A stretch of 33,327 nucleotides of DNA from Hydrogenophaga sp. (GCF_030373245.1 NZ_JAUCZF010000010.1:1-33327); one strand, 5' to 3'; numbered from the stretch's first letter, positions 8,327 through 16,794 are shown. Made by a program: numbers and translations. The notes: a model not told the origin generated them from the letters alone.

Positions 8327-9524
8327 GGGTCGCCTCCCCGCTGAGTGACGCGGCTACCGTGTGTTCGAAGTAGGCGCGCACCGCCTGGTGGTAGCGCGGG
8401 TCGTCGAGCAAGAAGGCGTCGTGACCATGCGGTGCGTCGATCTCGGCATAACTGACCTCGCGCCGGTTTTCCAGCAAGGCCTTGACGATCTCGCGGCTGC
8501 GCGCGGGGGAAAAGCGCCAGTCGGTGGTGAAGCTGATGAGCAGGAACTTGGCGGTGGCCCGCGCCAGCGCGGCGCTCAGGCTGCCGCCGTGCTCCCGTGC
8601 AGGGTCGAAGTAGTCGAGCGCACGGGTGATCAGCAGGTAGGTGTTGGCGTCGAAGTACTCGCTGAACTTGTCACCCTGGTAGCGCAGGTAGCTCTCGATC
8701 TGGAATTCGACCTCCTGGGTGGTGTAGCGGTACCCCAAGGCTACCCCGTCCTCAGCCCCCCCGCCGATGGGGGCCAGATCGGCCGGCTTGAGCTGACGCC
8801 CGAATTTCTCGTTCATCACATCATCGCTCAGGTAGGTGATGTGACCGATCATGCGGGCGATGCGCAGACCGCGGCGGGGCAGGGTGCCCTCGCGCAGGTA
8901 GTGGCCACCGTGGAAATCGGGGTCGGTGACGATGGCTCGGCGTGCCACCTCGTTGAACGCAATGTTCTCCGCCGTGAGGTTGGGGGCACTGGCCACCACC
9001 ACCGCGTGGCTCACGCGATCCGGGTACTGGAGCGTCCAGCTGAGGGTCTGCATGCCGCCCAGGCTGCCGCCAATCACCGCGGCCAAGTTCTGAATTCCCA
9101 TGGCATCGAGCAACCGGGCCTGGGCGTTGACCCAGTCTTCAACCGTCACCACCGGGAAATCGGCGCCCCAGGGCTGGCCGGTGGCGGGATTGGTGTGGGT
9201 GGGTCCCGTGGAGCCGAAGCAGGAGCCCAGGTTGTTGACCGCAATGACAAAGAAGCGGTCCGTGTCCACCGGTTTGCCGGGCCCGATCAGGTTGTCCCAC
9301 CACCCCTCGCTTCGCGGCACTGGCTGGCCCGATGCGTCGGCGTGAAGGCCGGCCACATGGTGTGAGGCGTTCAAGGCGTGGCAGACCAGCACCGCATTGG
9401 AGCGCTGTGTGTTGAGCTGACCGTAGGTCTCGACCACCAGCTCGTAAGCCGACAGCACCGCTCCGCTCTGCAGCGGCAACGGCTCGGAAAAACGGTGCGT
9501 CTGGGGCACGACGATCAAGTGCAT
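8319..9524 (-). CDS. metX: Homoserine O-acyltransferase MetX
   Basis: A 401-aa alpha/beta-hydrolase-fold enzyme that acylates L-homoserine at the first committed step of methionine synthesis (acetyl- or succinyl-CoA donor; many betaproteobacterial MetX use succinyl-CoA, so the donor is not settled here). Visible motifs are [17 protein letters not shown], the nucleophile elbow GGSLGGMQ, and the C-terminal acid/His region with [10 protein letters not shown]. The ATG at 9524 gives the family-typical start [12 protein letters not shown]; a GAGGTGA lies unusually close, directly before it. The leader carries a SAM-II-type riboswitch and a terminator hairpin, so high SAM should turn the metX-metW operon down. 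Confidence 0.96.
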   Translation of the reverse strand: MHLIVVPQTHRFSEPLPLQSGAVLSAYELVVETYGQLNTQRSNAVLVCHALNASHHVAGLHADASGQPVPRSEGWWDNLIGPGKPVDTDRFFVIAVNNLGSCFGSTGPTHTNPATGQPWGADFPVVTVEDWVNAQARLLDAMGIQNLAAVIGGSLGGMQTLSWTLQYPDRVSHAVVVASAPNLTAENIAFNEVARRAIVTDPDFHGGHYLREGTLPRRGLRIARMIGHITYLSDDVMNEKFGRQLKPADLAPIGGGAEDGVALGYRYTTQEVEFQIESYLRYQGDKFSEYFDANTYLLITRALDYFDPAREHGGSLSAALARATAKFLLISFTTDWRFSPARSREIVKALLENRREVSYAEIDAPHGHDAFLLDDPRYHQAVRAYFEHTVAASLSGEATHG

Positions 9525-9547
9525 TCACCTCGGGCCGAGCTAAGCCC

Positions 9548-9587
9548 AAAAACAAAAATCCCGGTGCCGCAGGGTGCGAGACCGGGA
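9548..9587 (-). terminator. Terminator hairpin in the metX leader
   Basis: The minus strand forms TCCCGGT (9587-9581) pairing with ACCGGGA (9565-9559), followed by ATTTTTGTTTTT. It starts three bases after the SAM-II aptamer and ends 23 bases before the metX start codon. A premature terminator controlled by the riboswitch is the natural reading; no antiterminator was worked out. Confidence 0.8.
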
Positions 9588-9589
9588 GT

Positions 9590-9641
9590 CCCCCCTTTAG
9601 CGGAATTTGTAGAGCGCCCGCAATCCGGACAAATCGGCGCT
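9590..9641 (-). promoter_or_regulatory. SAM-II (metA/SAM_alpha) riboswitch
   Basis: On the minus strand AGCGCC (9641-9636) pairs with GGCGCT (9618-9613), enclosing GATTTGTCCGGATTGC. This is followed by CTACAAATTCCGCTAAAGGG. The SAM-II hallmarks are all in order: the GAUUU after the first P1 strand, CCG and UUGC in the loop, and GCUAAAGGG at the 3' end that forms the pseudoknot and SAM pocket. The gene downstream is metX, the classic SAM-II target. SAM-II is best known from Alphaproteobacteria. Confidence 0.85.
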
Positions 9642-9648
9642 GGTTCCC

Positions 9649-9676
9649 AGTATAAAAGGAAGCGAACTGGACCCAA
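9649..9676 (-). promoter_or_regulatory. Promoter of the metX-metW operon
   Basis: The minus strand has TTGGGT (9676-9671), a 16-bp spacer and TATACT (9654-9649). Transcription would start near 9642, placing the SAM-II aptamer at the very 5' end of the mRNA, as is usual for this short riboswitch. Confidence 0.7.
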
Positions 9677-9758
9677 TGTCACTCGGTGTTTGAAATGTCA
9701 CCGACATAGGCTTTTTCCGGCGTTTGATCGACCCCTCAGATCAGATAATCGCTGGAAA

Positions 9759-12722
9759 ATGCCTTCCGCCCTTCGAAGCCTATTCGTCGTTGCCCTTTGG
9801 GTCAGCCTCATGGGTTCCCCGCTGGTTCAGGCGCAGACCTGTGCCATGCCAGGGCGCGATGCCACCGCAAGCACCAGCGGCACAGTCAATACCTATTACG
9901 CGCCCGCCAATGGCACGTTCAACGCCAGCAGCGTCAGCATTGGCCTGGGCAGCTCGCGCGGATCCGCCGTCGCTCTGGCACCAGGCGACCTGGTGGTGGT
10001 GATGCAAATGCAATGCGCCAACCTCAACACCAGCAACACCGCCAACTACGGTGCGGGCGACGGCACCGGGCGCGGCTACACCGAGCCCGGCGGCTGCCAG
10101 GCCGGGCGCTACGAATACGTGCGCGCCGGCGCCGCGACCACCAACACCCTGCTGGACCTGGGCGGTTCGCCGCTGGGCGCCACCTACATCCAGGACGCCA
10201 GCAGCGCCACCAACCGGCGCAGCTTCCAGGTGATCCGCGTGCCGCAGCACGCTGCCCTCACCCTGAGCGGCGCCGTCACCGCCCCCTACTGGAATGGCGA
10301 GACCGGCGGCGTGGTGATGCTCGACGTGGCGGGCGCGCTCAACTGGAACGGCCAGACCATCGACCTGAACGGGCGCGGCTTTCGCGGCGCTGCGGCGATT
10401 TTCTGGGACAACGGCACCGGCACCGACACCGACGTCCCGCCGGACCATGTGGCCACACTCGCCAGCAACCAGCACGCCGTCAAGGGCGAAGGCATCGCGG
10501 GCACGCCCCGTTGGGTGTTGAACCAGGAAAGCGCGGTTCGGCTGGACAACGGCGCAGGCTGGGGTGGCTATGCCGACGGTGACCAGGGGCGTGGCGCCCC
10601 AGGCAATGCCGGCGGTGGCGGCGACAACCGCGACGGCGGGCGCGACAACGGCGGTGGCGGCGGCGGTGGCAATGGCGGAGTGGGCGGCTACGGGGCTTAC
10701 GGCTGGAAAGGCGATGGCTGGGGCGGCGTGTTTGTCGATGGCGTTGACTTTGACCTGCGCGGCATCGGCGGCGGCGCCTTCGCATCGGCCGCACCGAACC
10801 GCGTGGTCATGGGCGGCGGCGGCGGCGCCGGGGGCAGCAACAACGACGGCCCAGACCCCGTCAACTCCAGCGGCGGTGCCGGCGGCGGCATCGCGATCGT
10901 GCGCGCCGGCAGCATGGCGGGCAGCGGCACGGTCAACGCCAATGGAGCCAGCGGTCGGACGCAACCCACAAACGACGGCGCTGGCGGTGGCGGTGCAGGC
11001 GGTTCGGTGGTGCTCATGAGCGTGGGCGGCGGCCTGGGCGCCGTCACGGTCCTTGTGCAAGGAGGCTCTGGAGGGGACTCTTTTCTGGGGGGAGACACTG
11101 CCCATGCCGGCGGCGGCGGCGGTGCCGGGGGCGTGGTCATCCGCTCCGGCGCGGCCACGGTGAACAGCAGCGGCGCCACCAACGGCCTCACCAACACCGG
11201 CGATGCGCCGGTGGGCGGCGCTTCCCATGGCGCCACGGCGGGGGCTGGCGGCAGCAACACCGCGCCGGCCGACAGCAGTTTCGGCACCCGCCCCAGCGCC
11301 CAGTGCCTGCCGCAGCTGACGGTGACCAAGTCCACCCTCACACCCACGGTCAGCACCGCCAGCGCGACCTCGGTCAGCTACACCCTGGTGGTCAGCAACA
11401 GCGGCGGCTCAGCCATCGGCGCCGATCTGGTGGACAACACCCTGCCCCCGGGCTGGACCTTCTCGCAGACCAGCGGCCTGGCGTTCGCGCCCGCGCTCTC
11501 GGGCAGCACCTGGGGGGGGTTCGTCGAGAGCGGCACACCCGGCCAGCCCGCCGTGGCGGGCAGCCCCGGCAGCGCGGCCAATCTGGTGGTGAACGGCGCC
11601 CCCGCAGCCGCGCCGGTCTGGTCCCAGCTCACCATCCCCGGCATCACCGGCGGCACACCCGGCGTGGTCACGCTCAGCTTCGTGGTCAGCGTGCCGGCCA
11701 GCGCGCCGGTGGGCTGTTTCCACAACCCGGCCGGCGTGAAATACCTCGACCCCACCCGCAGCACCGCCGGGCGCGAGATCGCCCCCGCCACGAACAACAG
11801 CGCCAACCGGGCCGGCGCCCTGGTCGGCGGCACCTCCAACAACACCTACGAAACCGATCCCGGCAGCGGCACAGCCGTGGGCGGCAGCCAGCACTCGGGC
11901 CTGGTTGCCGGACCAGCCAGCGACGACGTCTGCCTACAAGGTGATCTGTCGATCACCAAATCCGCACCGGCCAGCGTGGCCGCAGGCCAGACCATGACCT
12001 ACACCCTCACGCCCCGCAACAACGGCCGAGCAATCCGCGACCTGACCTACGCAGCCGACCAAGCCACCGATGCCGCCAATGCCATCCCCGGCACCCGGGT
12101 GCTGGTCAATGGCGTGCTTCGCATCACCGACACGCTCCCCGCCGGCGTCGTCCTCAGCGGCGCCGTCGCTTCCAACGAATGGAACTGCGGCCTAAGCGGC
12201 CAAACGCTGACCTGTGACAGCACCGGCCCGCTGCCGATCGCTGCCACCACCAACCTGAATGCGATCACGGGCACCGTGCGCATTTCCAACAGTGCTTGTG
12301 CCGGCCCCATCATCAACTCGGCCACAGTTGCAGGCTTCCAGGCCCCTTACGCGGAAAGCACGACTGCCAACAACACCGCTACCGCGACCACCACCCTGGA
12401 CTGCAACGCCGCCCTTACGGTCACCAAGACCAACGGGACCACAACGGTCACGGCAGGCACCACCAGCACCTACCTCGTCACCTTCGCCAACAGCGGACCC
12501 TCCAGTGCGGACGGGGCCGTCGTCTTCGACCAGCCTGGCGCCGGGCTGAGCAGTTGCACGGCCACGGGCTGCAGCGCGACGGGTGGCAGCCCGGTGCTGG
12601 CCGCCTGTCCAGCCAGCCCGTCCAGCCTGCTGGAGCCAGGCGGCGCCAGCATCCCCAGCTTTCCGACCTCAAGCAGCGTCACATTCACTGTGCAATGCGT
12701 GGTCAGCGCCAGCGGGACCTGA
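9759..12722 (+). CDS. Large secreted glycine-rich protein with DUF11 repeats
   Basis: A 987-aa protein. The ATG at 9759 was chosen because it begins a clear Sec signal peptide (MPSALRSLFVVALWVSLMGS, cleavage likely after VQA near residue 26); the frame is open further upstream but has no secretion signal. Residues about 30-270 look like a beta-rich domain (NTYYAPANGTF, GDLVVVMQMQ). Residues about 280-500 are strongly Gly-rich with many GGGGG runs. Three DUF11-like beta-sandwich repeats follow, near 520-640, 728-855 (LSITKSAPASVAAGQTMTY) and 884-987 (LTVTKTNGTTTVTAGTTSTY). No membrane anchor or sorting signal is visible at the end (VQCVVSASGT). Proteins of this build are secreted or surface-exposed, possibly adhesive; function and ligand are unknown. 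It is divergent from metX. Confidence 0.85.
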   Translation: MPSALRSLFVVALWVSLMGSPLVQAQTCAMPGRDATASTSGTVNTYYAPANGTFNASSVSIGLGSSRGSAVALAPGDLVVVMQMQCANLNTSNTANYGAGDGTGRGYTEPGGCQAGRYEYVRAGAATTNTLLDLGGSPLGATYIQDASSATNRRSFQVIRVPQHAALTLSGAVTAPYWNGETGGVVMLDVAGALNWNGQTIDLNGRGFRGAAAIFWDNGTGTDTDVPPDHVATLASNQHAVKGEGIAGTPRWVLNQESAVRLDNGAGWGGYADGDQGRGAPGNAGGGGDNRDGGRDNGGGGGGGNGGVGGYGAYGWKGDGWGGVFVDGVDFDLRGIGGGAFASAAPNRVVMGGGGGAGGSNNDGPDPVNSSGGAGGGIAIVRAGSMAGSGTVNANGASGRTQPTNDGAGGGGAGGSVVLMSVGGGLGAVTVLVQGGSGGDSFLGGDTAHAGGGGGAGGVVIRSGAATVNSSGATNGLTNTGDAPVGGASHGATAGAGGSNTAPADSSFGTRPSAQCLPQLTVTKSTLTPTVSTASATSVSYTLVVSNSGGSAIGADLVDNTLPPGWTFSQTSGLAFAPALSGSTWGGFVESGTPGQPAVAGSPGSAANLVVNGAPAAAPVWSQLTIPGITGGTPGVVTLSFVVSVPASAPVGCFHNPAGVKYLDPTRSTAGREIAPATNNSANRAGALVGGTSNNTYETDPGSGTAVGGSQHSGLVAGPASDDVCLQGDLSITKSAPASVAAGQTMTYTLTPRNNGRAIRDLTYAADQATDAANAIPGTRVLVNGVLRITDTLPAGVVLSGAVASNEWNCGLSGQTLTCDSTGPLPIAATTNLNAITGTVRISNSACAGPIINSATVAGFQAPYAESTTANNTATATTTLDCNAALTVTKTNGTTTVTAGTTSTYLVTFANSGPSSADGAVVFDQPGAGLSSCTATGCSATGGSPVLAACPASPSSLLEPGGASIPSFPTSSSVTFTVQCVVSASGT

Positions 12723-12830
12723 GTTCGCCCGGGCGTGCGACGTTGTTGCGTCCGCACCTCATCGGTCCGCAGGCCGCCCAGGCCACAAAAATACTCCCTT
12801 TTTCTGCATGATTGAGCGCATAATCAATTG

Positions 12831-12851
12831 GCGAGCGTTTCAAATGCTCGC
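12831..12851 (+). other. Hairpin upstream of the RRM gene
   Basis: GCGAGCG-TTTCAAA-TGCTCGC can fold into a 7-bp RNA stem (with one G-U pair), about 95 bases before the start codon. It may be part of a structured 5' leader of the RNA-binding protein gene. The rest of 12723-12944 shows no gene. Confidence 0.4.
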
Positions 12852-12944
12852 ATGACAAGTGATCGGCTGGTTTCGCGTGCTACAGGTTTGTTTGCTAACG
12901 GGGCTCCATCGCTATTTTTCTCAGTGTTATTAGGAGTCCCAACC

Positions 12945-13364
12945 ATGGGCAACAAACTGTACGTGGGCAACCTGCCCTACACCGTGCGCGACGAAGATCT
13001 GCAGCAGTCTTTCAGCGAATATGGCTCTGTCAGCAGCGCCAAAGTCATGATGGAGCGCGACACCGGCCGCTCCAAAGGCTTCGGTTTCGTCGAAATGGGC
13101 AGCGATGCTGAAGCCCAGGCAGCCATCGAAGGCATGAACGGCCAGTCTCTGGGCGGTCGCAGCCTGGTGGTCAACGAAGCGCGTCCGATGGAAGCGCGTC
13201 CTCCCCGCACCGGCGGCTTCGGCGGCCCACGTGGTGGTGGCGGCGGCGGTGGCTTCGGTGGTGGCGGTGGCGGCGACGGCGGTTTCCGCAGCCCCTACGG
13301 TGGTGGCGGCGGCGGTGGCCGTCGTGAAGGTGGTGGCGGTGGCGGTGGCCGCGGCGGCTACTGA
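12945..13364 (+). CDS. Small RRM-type RNA-binding protein with glycine-rich tail
   Basis: A 139-aa protein with one RNA recognition motif at residues 1-80. RNP2 is LYVGNL (residues 4-9) and RNP1 is KGFGFVEM, both with the aromatic RNA-contacting residues. The tail from about residue 88 is almost entirely Gly with scattered Arg, Phe and Tyr (RGG/FGG-like), which usually adds low-specificity RNA binding. Such proteins occur in cyanobacteria and many proteobacteria, often cold-induced RNA chaperones; cold induction here is inference. The start is well supported by AGGAG 9 bases upstream of the ATG. It is monocistronic, with its own terminator. Confidence 0.95.
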   Translation: MGNKLYVGNLPYTVRDEDLQQSFSEYGSVSSAKVMMERDTGRSKGFGFVEMGSDAEAQAAIEGMNGQSLGGRSLVVNEARPMEARPPRTGGFGGPRGGGGGGGFGGGGGGDGGFRSPYGGGGGGGRREGGGGGGGRGGY

Positions 13365-13401
13365 TCGACGCACCTCAACCGGCTCTGCCGGTTGACACGC
13401 G

Positions 13402-13434
13402 AAAGCCCCTTGGCTCACGCCTCGGGGCTTTTTT
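13402..13434 (+). terminator. Rho-independent terminator of the RRM gene
   Basis: AAAGCCCC (13402-13409) pairs with GGGGCTTT (13424-13431), continuing into a run of T. It lies about 40 bp after the stop codon. Confidence 0.9.
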
Positions 13435-13461
13435 GTTGCTCGCAAGCGGTTTGGCAGACGC

Positions 13462-13764
13462 TCAGTACTTTTCCGGACGCAAGACCTCGACGTCGGCGAA
13501 AAACAGCGTCAGGCTGTAATGCGGCGCGTAGGTGGCAAGCACGTGTTGCGCCATGGCCTCGGCGACTTCGGGCGTGCAGATCAGCTTGAGCTCAATGCTT
13601 CGGTCGGCTTCCCAGAGCGATTCGCGCGTGGACAGGCGGCTGCCGCCGCGAACGTCGTGCACCGTATAGCCATGCGCGCCCAGGCGCAGGCTGTCGGCCA
13701 CCAGGCGCTTCTCCAGCGCGGCCTCGGTGATGATGACCAGCAGGGTGCGAGGGTGTTTTTCCAT
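13462..13764 (-). CDS. sbtB: PII-like bicarbonate-transport regulator SbtB
   Basis: A 100-aa protein of the PII-like SbtB family. Matches to cyanobacterial SbtB include LLVIITEAALEKRLV at the start, GAHGYTVHDVRGGSR in the T-loop entry, and EVAEAMAQHVLATY before the final strand FFADVEVLRPEKY. In cyanobacteria SbtB forms trimers that bind adenine nucleotides including cAMP and sit on SbtA to shut bicarbonate uptake. This protein ends at RPEKY and lacks the Cys-containing C-terminal R-loop (CGPEGC) of Synechocystis SbtB, so any redox control is probably absent. It starts 5 bp after the sbtA stop, so the two are surely co-expressed. Confidence 0.85.
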   Translation of the reverse strand: MEKHPRTLLVIITEAALEKRLVADSLRLGAHGYTVHDVRGGSRLSTRESLWEADRSIELKLICTPEVAEAMAQHVLATYAPHYSLTLFFADVEVLRPEKY

Positions 13765-13769
13765 GGCTT

Positions 13770-14726
13770 TTATTGCCCTTGCAGCCAGCGCGCCATCTCA
13801 AGATAGAGCGGGACGCCCAGCACGATGTTGAACGGGAAGGTGATGCCCAGCGCCGCCGTGATGGACAGCGCGGCATTGGCTTCGGGCACCGCCATGCGCA
13901 TGGCGGTGGGTGCGGCGATATAACTGGCGCTGGCCGCCAGTGTCGCCAAAATCGCGATGCCGCCGGTGGACAGTCCCAGCGCCAGCCCGGTGAGCGCGCC
14001 GCCCAGCGCGAGCACCGGCGGGATCAGCAGTGCGAAGCCAACCAGGCGCACGCCGTAGCGCTTGAGTTCACCCAGGCGCCCGCCGGCCACCAGCCCCAGC
14101 TCCAGCAGGAACAGCGCCAGCACACCCTTGAACGGCGCAGTGAAGACCGGCGCGATCGGCGCGGTGCCGGCCTCGCCCATGACGGCGCCGATCAGCAGCC
14201 CACCGGCCAGCAGCAGGACCGACTTGCCGAGAAACACGTCGTGCGCCAACTCACCCCAGGCAACACGCGGCGCGGGTCTGCCTTCTGTACCCGAGACACC
14301 GAGACGCGCGAGCAGGATGCCAGCGATGATGCCGGGCGCTTCCATGATGGCCACCCAAAGGGCGGCGTGTGACTCGGCCGGTTCGCCCTGCGCCACCAGG
14401 TAGGCGCTGGCCACCGCGAAGGTCACCACGCTGACCGAGCCGTAGTGTGCCGCCAGCGAAGCCGCATCGACCCGCGACAGGCCCAGCAGGCGCAGCAAGG
14501 GCGTGAGCACAAATGGAATGGCAAAGCCCAGGGCCATGCAGGCCAGCATTTGCGGCAGCAAGTCCATCATGGGCTGTTTGCTGAGCTCGATGCCGCCTTT
14601 CAGACCGATGGCCAGCAGCAGGTAGATCGACAGCGTTTCGTACAGCGCCTCAGGCAGGCGCAGGTCGCTTTTGACCAGACGCGCAAAAAGGCCAAGCAGG
14701 AAAAACAGAACAACGACGTCAATCAT
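13770..14726 (-). CDS. sbtA: Sodium-dependent bicarbonate permease SbtA
   Basis: A 318-aa membrane protein of the SbtA (DUF897) family, with about ten hydrophobic segments in two repeats. Characteristic stretches are LPEALYETLSIYLLLAIGLKGG near residue 25 and HYGSVSVVTFAVASAYL near residue 95, corresponding to the Na+/HCO3- site region with its G-S-V-S motif. SbtA imports bicarbonate with Na+ in cyanobacterial carbon concentration; proteobacterial homologues are less studied. It is directly followed by sbtB. The start ATG at 14726 lies 15 bp from the SDR stop. The pairing suggests inorganic-carbon supply for carboxylases, or for autotrophic growth if the organism fixes CO2; the latter is inference. 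Confidence 0.88.
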   Translation of the reverse strand: MIDVVVLFFLLGLFARLVKSDLRLPEALYETLSIYLLLAIGLKGGIELSKQPMMDLLPQMLACMALGFAIPFVLTPLLRLLGLSRVDAASLAAHYGSVSVVTFAVASAYLVAQGEPAESHAALWVAIMEAPGIIAGILLARLGVSGTEGRPAPRVAWGELAHDVFLGKSVLLLAGGLLIGAVMGEAGTAPIAPVFTAPFKGVLALFLLELGLVAGGRLGELKRYGVRLVGFALLIPPVLALGGALTGLALGLSTGGIAILATLAASASYIAAPTAMRMAVPEANAALSITAALGITFPFNIVLGVPLYLEMARWLQGQ

Positions 14727-14741
14727 GGAAGGGCGATGATT

Positions 14742-15560
14742 TCAATGGCCAGCCGGCGGTGGTGTCGACTGGCGCGGCTTGCGCGCACGGCCCACCAGCA
14801 GCCGGTCGAACCAGGCGTTGGGCAACACCCGCAGCAGCTTGACGACCACACCCATTTGCCAGGGAATCACGCGGTAGCTGGTCTGGGCTCGGATGGCGTC
14901 GAAGGCGCGCGCAGCAAAGGCCTCGGCGCTCAGCAGAAACGGCATGCTGTATCGGTTCTTGCGAGTCAGCGGCGTGTCGACATAACCGGGCAGCAGGGTC
15001 ACCACCGCCACGCCCGAGCCGCGCAGCTCGCCACGCAGGCTTTCGCAATACGCCACCACCGCCGCCTTGCTGGCGCAATAAGCGCCATGGCCGGGCAGGC
15101 CGCGGATGGCGGCAACGCTGGCGATGCCCACCAGCGCGCCGCTGCCGCGCTCGCGCATGGCGGACACAAAGGGGTGGAAGGTAGCAGCCAGGCCGGTGTT
15201 GTTGATGGCCAGCGTGCGCGCCATCACGTCGAGATCTTCCCGCTCGGCCGTGTCCATGCCAATGCTCACGCCCGCGTTGGCAATCACCACAGCGGGCACG
15301 CCCTGAGCCGCGATGCAAGCCTGACCGGCGGTGACGATGCTGTCGATATCAGCCACGTCGGCGCCGTACACCGCGCAGCGATCCGCGCCCAGGCCCTGCG
15401 CGTCGGCCCAGGTCTGCATTTCGGCCGTGCGCCGCGCAACCAGAGCGAGGCGATAGCCCGCCTGGGCGTACCGGGCGGCCAGCGCCTGGCCGATGCCGCT
15501 GGAAGCGCCGGTGATGAAGACCAAGGGATTCTGAGAGGAGGTCATTGGGGTCGAGATCAT
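14742..15560 (-). CDS. Short-chain dehydrogenase/reductase
   Basis: A 272-aa classical SDR with a Rossmann fold. The cofactor motif TGASSGIGQ lies near residue 15, NAG (ANAGV) near 90, catalytic Ser in IASVAAI, and YCASK as the Tyr-x-x-x-Lys pair near 160. The basic RR after strand 2 (LVARRTAEM) suggests NADP(H) preference. The substrate is unknown. A second ATG at 15545 (MTSSQNPL) could be the true start; neither has a good Shine-Dalgarno sequence. It begins 11 bp after the lptC stop and runs into sbtA 15 bp later, so it lies in one transcript with LPS genes, at the place where lptA is often found in related genomes. Confidence 0.9.
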   Translation of the reverse strand: MISTPMTSSQNPLVFITGASSGIGQALAARYAQAGYRLALVARRTAEMQTWADAQGLGADRCAVYGADVADIDSIVTAGQACIAAQGVPAVVIANAGVSIGMDTAEREDLDVMARTLAINNTGLAATFHPFVSAMRERGSGALVGIASVAAIRGLPGHGAYCASKAAVVAYCESLRGELRGSGVAVVTLLPGYVDTPLTRKNRYSMPFLLSAEAFAARAFDAIRAQTSYRVIPWQMGVVVKLLRVLPNAWFDRLLVGRARKPRQSTPPPAGH

Positions 15561-15571
15561 CGGAGAGGCAT

Positions 15572-16231
15572 TCAGCGCCCCGAGAGCTGCACCTTCACGC
15601 GGCCGCGCAACAAGGCCAGGTTGTCATCGGCGCGGTAATCGAGCGTGTCGCCCTGCAGACGGTCTTTGCCCCGCAGCAGCGTGACGGGGCGCTCCGACAC
15701 CAGGCGCTGCGGATCGGTGTAGACGCGCAGCAGCTCGCCGCGAAACTCCAGCCGCGGCACGGTGCTGCCATCCGCGGCACGGCCGGCTTCCCGAACCACC
15801 ACCGCGTCGCCTTCGAGCACAAACTCGGTTTGCGCGGCATTGCTGAGCACGCGCTGGGCGGTGGCGGTGGTGAGCAGGCCGTCTTCGCCGATCGATCGGA
15901 TGCGCGCATCGTCGATTTCCAGGGTTTCGCTGTCGGGGCGGTGTCGGGCCTCGCTGCCGAACACCTCGTTTTTCAGGTTGCCGCTGGGGTCGAACACCTT
16001 GACCGAAAAACGGCGCATGAAGTAGTCGGGCTCACTGGTCACGGCCGCCGGGACCACCGCTTCAGGCACGCCGGGCGTTGCACGCAGCAACCAGTAGGAA
16101 GCCAGCGCCAGCAAACCCATGAGCAGCACCGGCAGGTAGATGCTGAGCCGATCCACCAGGCGGTCGGGCCGCCAGCGGCTGCGGCGTTTGCCCGCCGGCA
16201 GGCTCGGAGGTGCGGGCAGGGCGGTGCTCAC
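15572..16231 (-). CDS. lptC: LPS export ABC transporter periplasmic protein LptC
   Basis: A 219-aa bitopic inner-membrane protein of the LptC family, which receives lipopolysaccharide from LptB2FG and passes it to LptA. A single membrane segment (IYLPVLLMGLLALASYWLL) lies near residues 29-48. It is followed by a periplasmic beta-jellyroll with PDYFMRRFSVKVFDPSGN and the YTDPQRLVSERPV strand. A GTG start at 16231 is preferred because it overlaps the kdsC stop in a GTGA junction, typical of coupled genes. The basic stretch KRRSRWRPDR before the membrane segment agrees with a cytoplasmic N-terminus. No lptA or lptB follows. Confidence 0.9.
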   Translation of the reverse strand: MSTALPAPPSLPAGKRRSRWRPDRLVDRLSIYLPVLLMGLLALASYWLLRATPGVPEAVVPAAVTSEPDYFMRRFSVKVFDPSGNLKNEVFGSEARHRPDSETLEIDDARIRSIGEDGLLTTATAQRVLSNAAQTEFVLEGDAVVVREAGRAADGSTVPRLEFRGELLRVYTDPQRLVSERPVTLLRGKDRLQGDTLDYRADDNLALLRGRVKVQLSGR

Positions 16232-16794
16232 TTCGCAGCCGCCTCCAGCTCGGTCGCGTAGCGACCACACGCAACCAGCAAAAGGTCGCACAGGTCGCGC
16301 ACAGCGCCGGCACCCGCCGCGTGCGGCGTCACCCAGTGCGCCAGTGCCAGCACCTCGGCATGAGCGCCGGGCGGCGCACAGAGCAAAGCGGCCCGGCGCA
16401 GCATGGGCAGATCGGGCCAGTCGTCGCCCATGGCCGCGGCGGCCGACCAGTCCAGGCCCAGCTCGGCCAGGATGGATTCGGCGGCAGGGCGCTTGTCTTC
16501 CGTTCCGAGGCGAACGCGCGACACACCCAGCGCGGCCAGGCGCACGCGCAGCGCCGCCGAGTCGCGACCGCTGACCACCGCAGGCGTGATGCCTGCGCGC
16601 TGCAGCAGCTTCAAACCATGACCGTCCAGCGTGTGGAAGCGCTTCGTGGTTTCGCCCGACTCGGTGAAATACAGGCCGCCATCGGTCAGCACACCGTCCA
16701 CATCGAAGAACACCACGCGCACCGGCTGTGCCCGCAGCAGCAGCTCAGGATCGAAGTTCAACGTGGGGCGCAGCGGCGGCAGATCGAAAGACAT
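16228..16794 (-). CDS. kdsC: 3-deoxy-D-manno-octulosonate 8-phosphate phosphatase KdsC
   Basis: A 188-aa HAD-superfamily phosphatase that removes phosphate from Kdo-8-phosphate in LPS inner-core synthesis. Motif I is FDVDGVLTDG near residue 30 (both catalytic Asp present), motif II is the Ser in AVVSGRDS, and motif IV is MGDDWPDLPML. Length is normal for the C0-type tetrameric enzyme. It follows kdsD in the pathway and on the strand, with repeat copy C in the gap, and overlaps lptC by 4 bp. Confidence 0.96.
   Translation of the reverse strand: MSFDLPPLRPTLNFDPELLLRAQPVRVVFFDVDGVLTDGGLYFTESGETTKRFHTLDGHGLKLLQRAGITPAVVSGRDSAALRVRLAALGVSRVRLGTEDKRPAAESILAELGLDWSAAAAMGDDWPDLPMLRRAALLCAPPGAHAEVLALAHWVTPHAAGAGAVRDLCDLLLVACGRYATELEAAAK

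Noticed and set aside
9780..11228. A 482-codon minus-strand frame opposite the DUF11 gene
   Set aside because: Ala/His/Val-rich shadow of the Gly-rich coding strand with no family motif. The plus strand has a signal peptide and DUF11 repeats.
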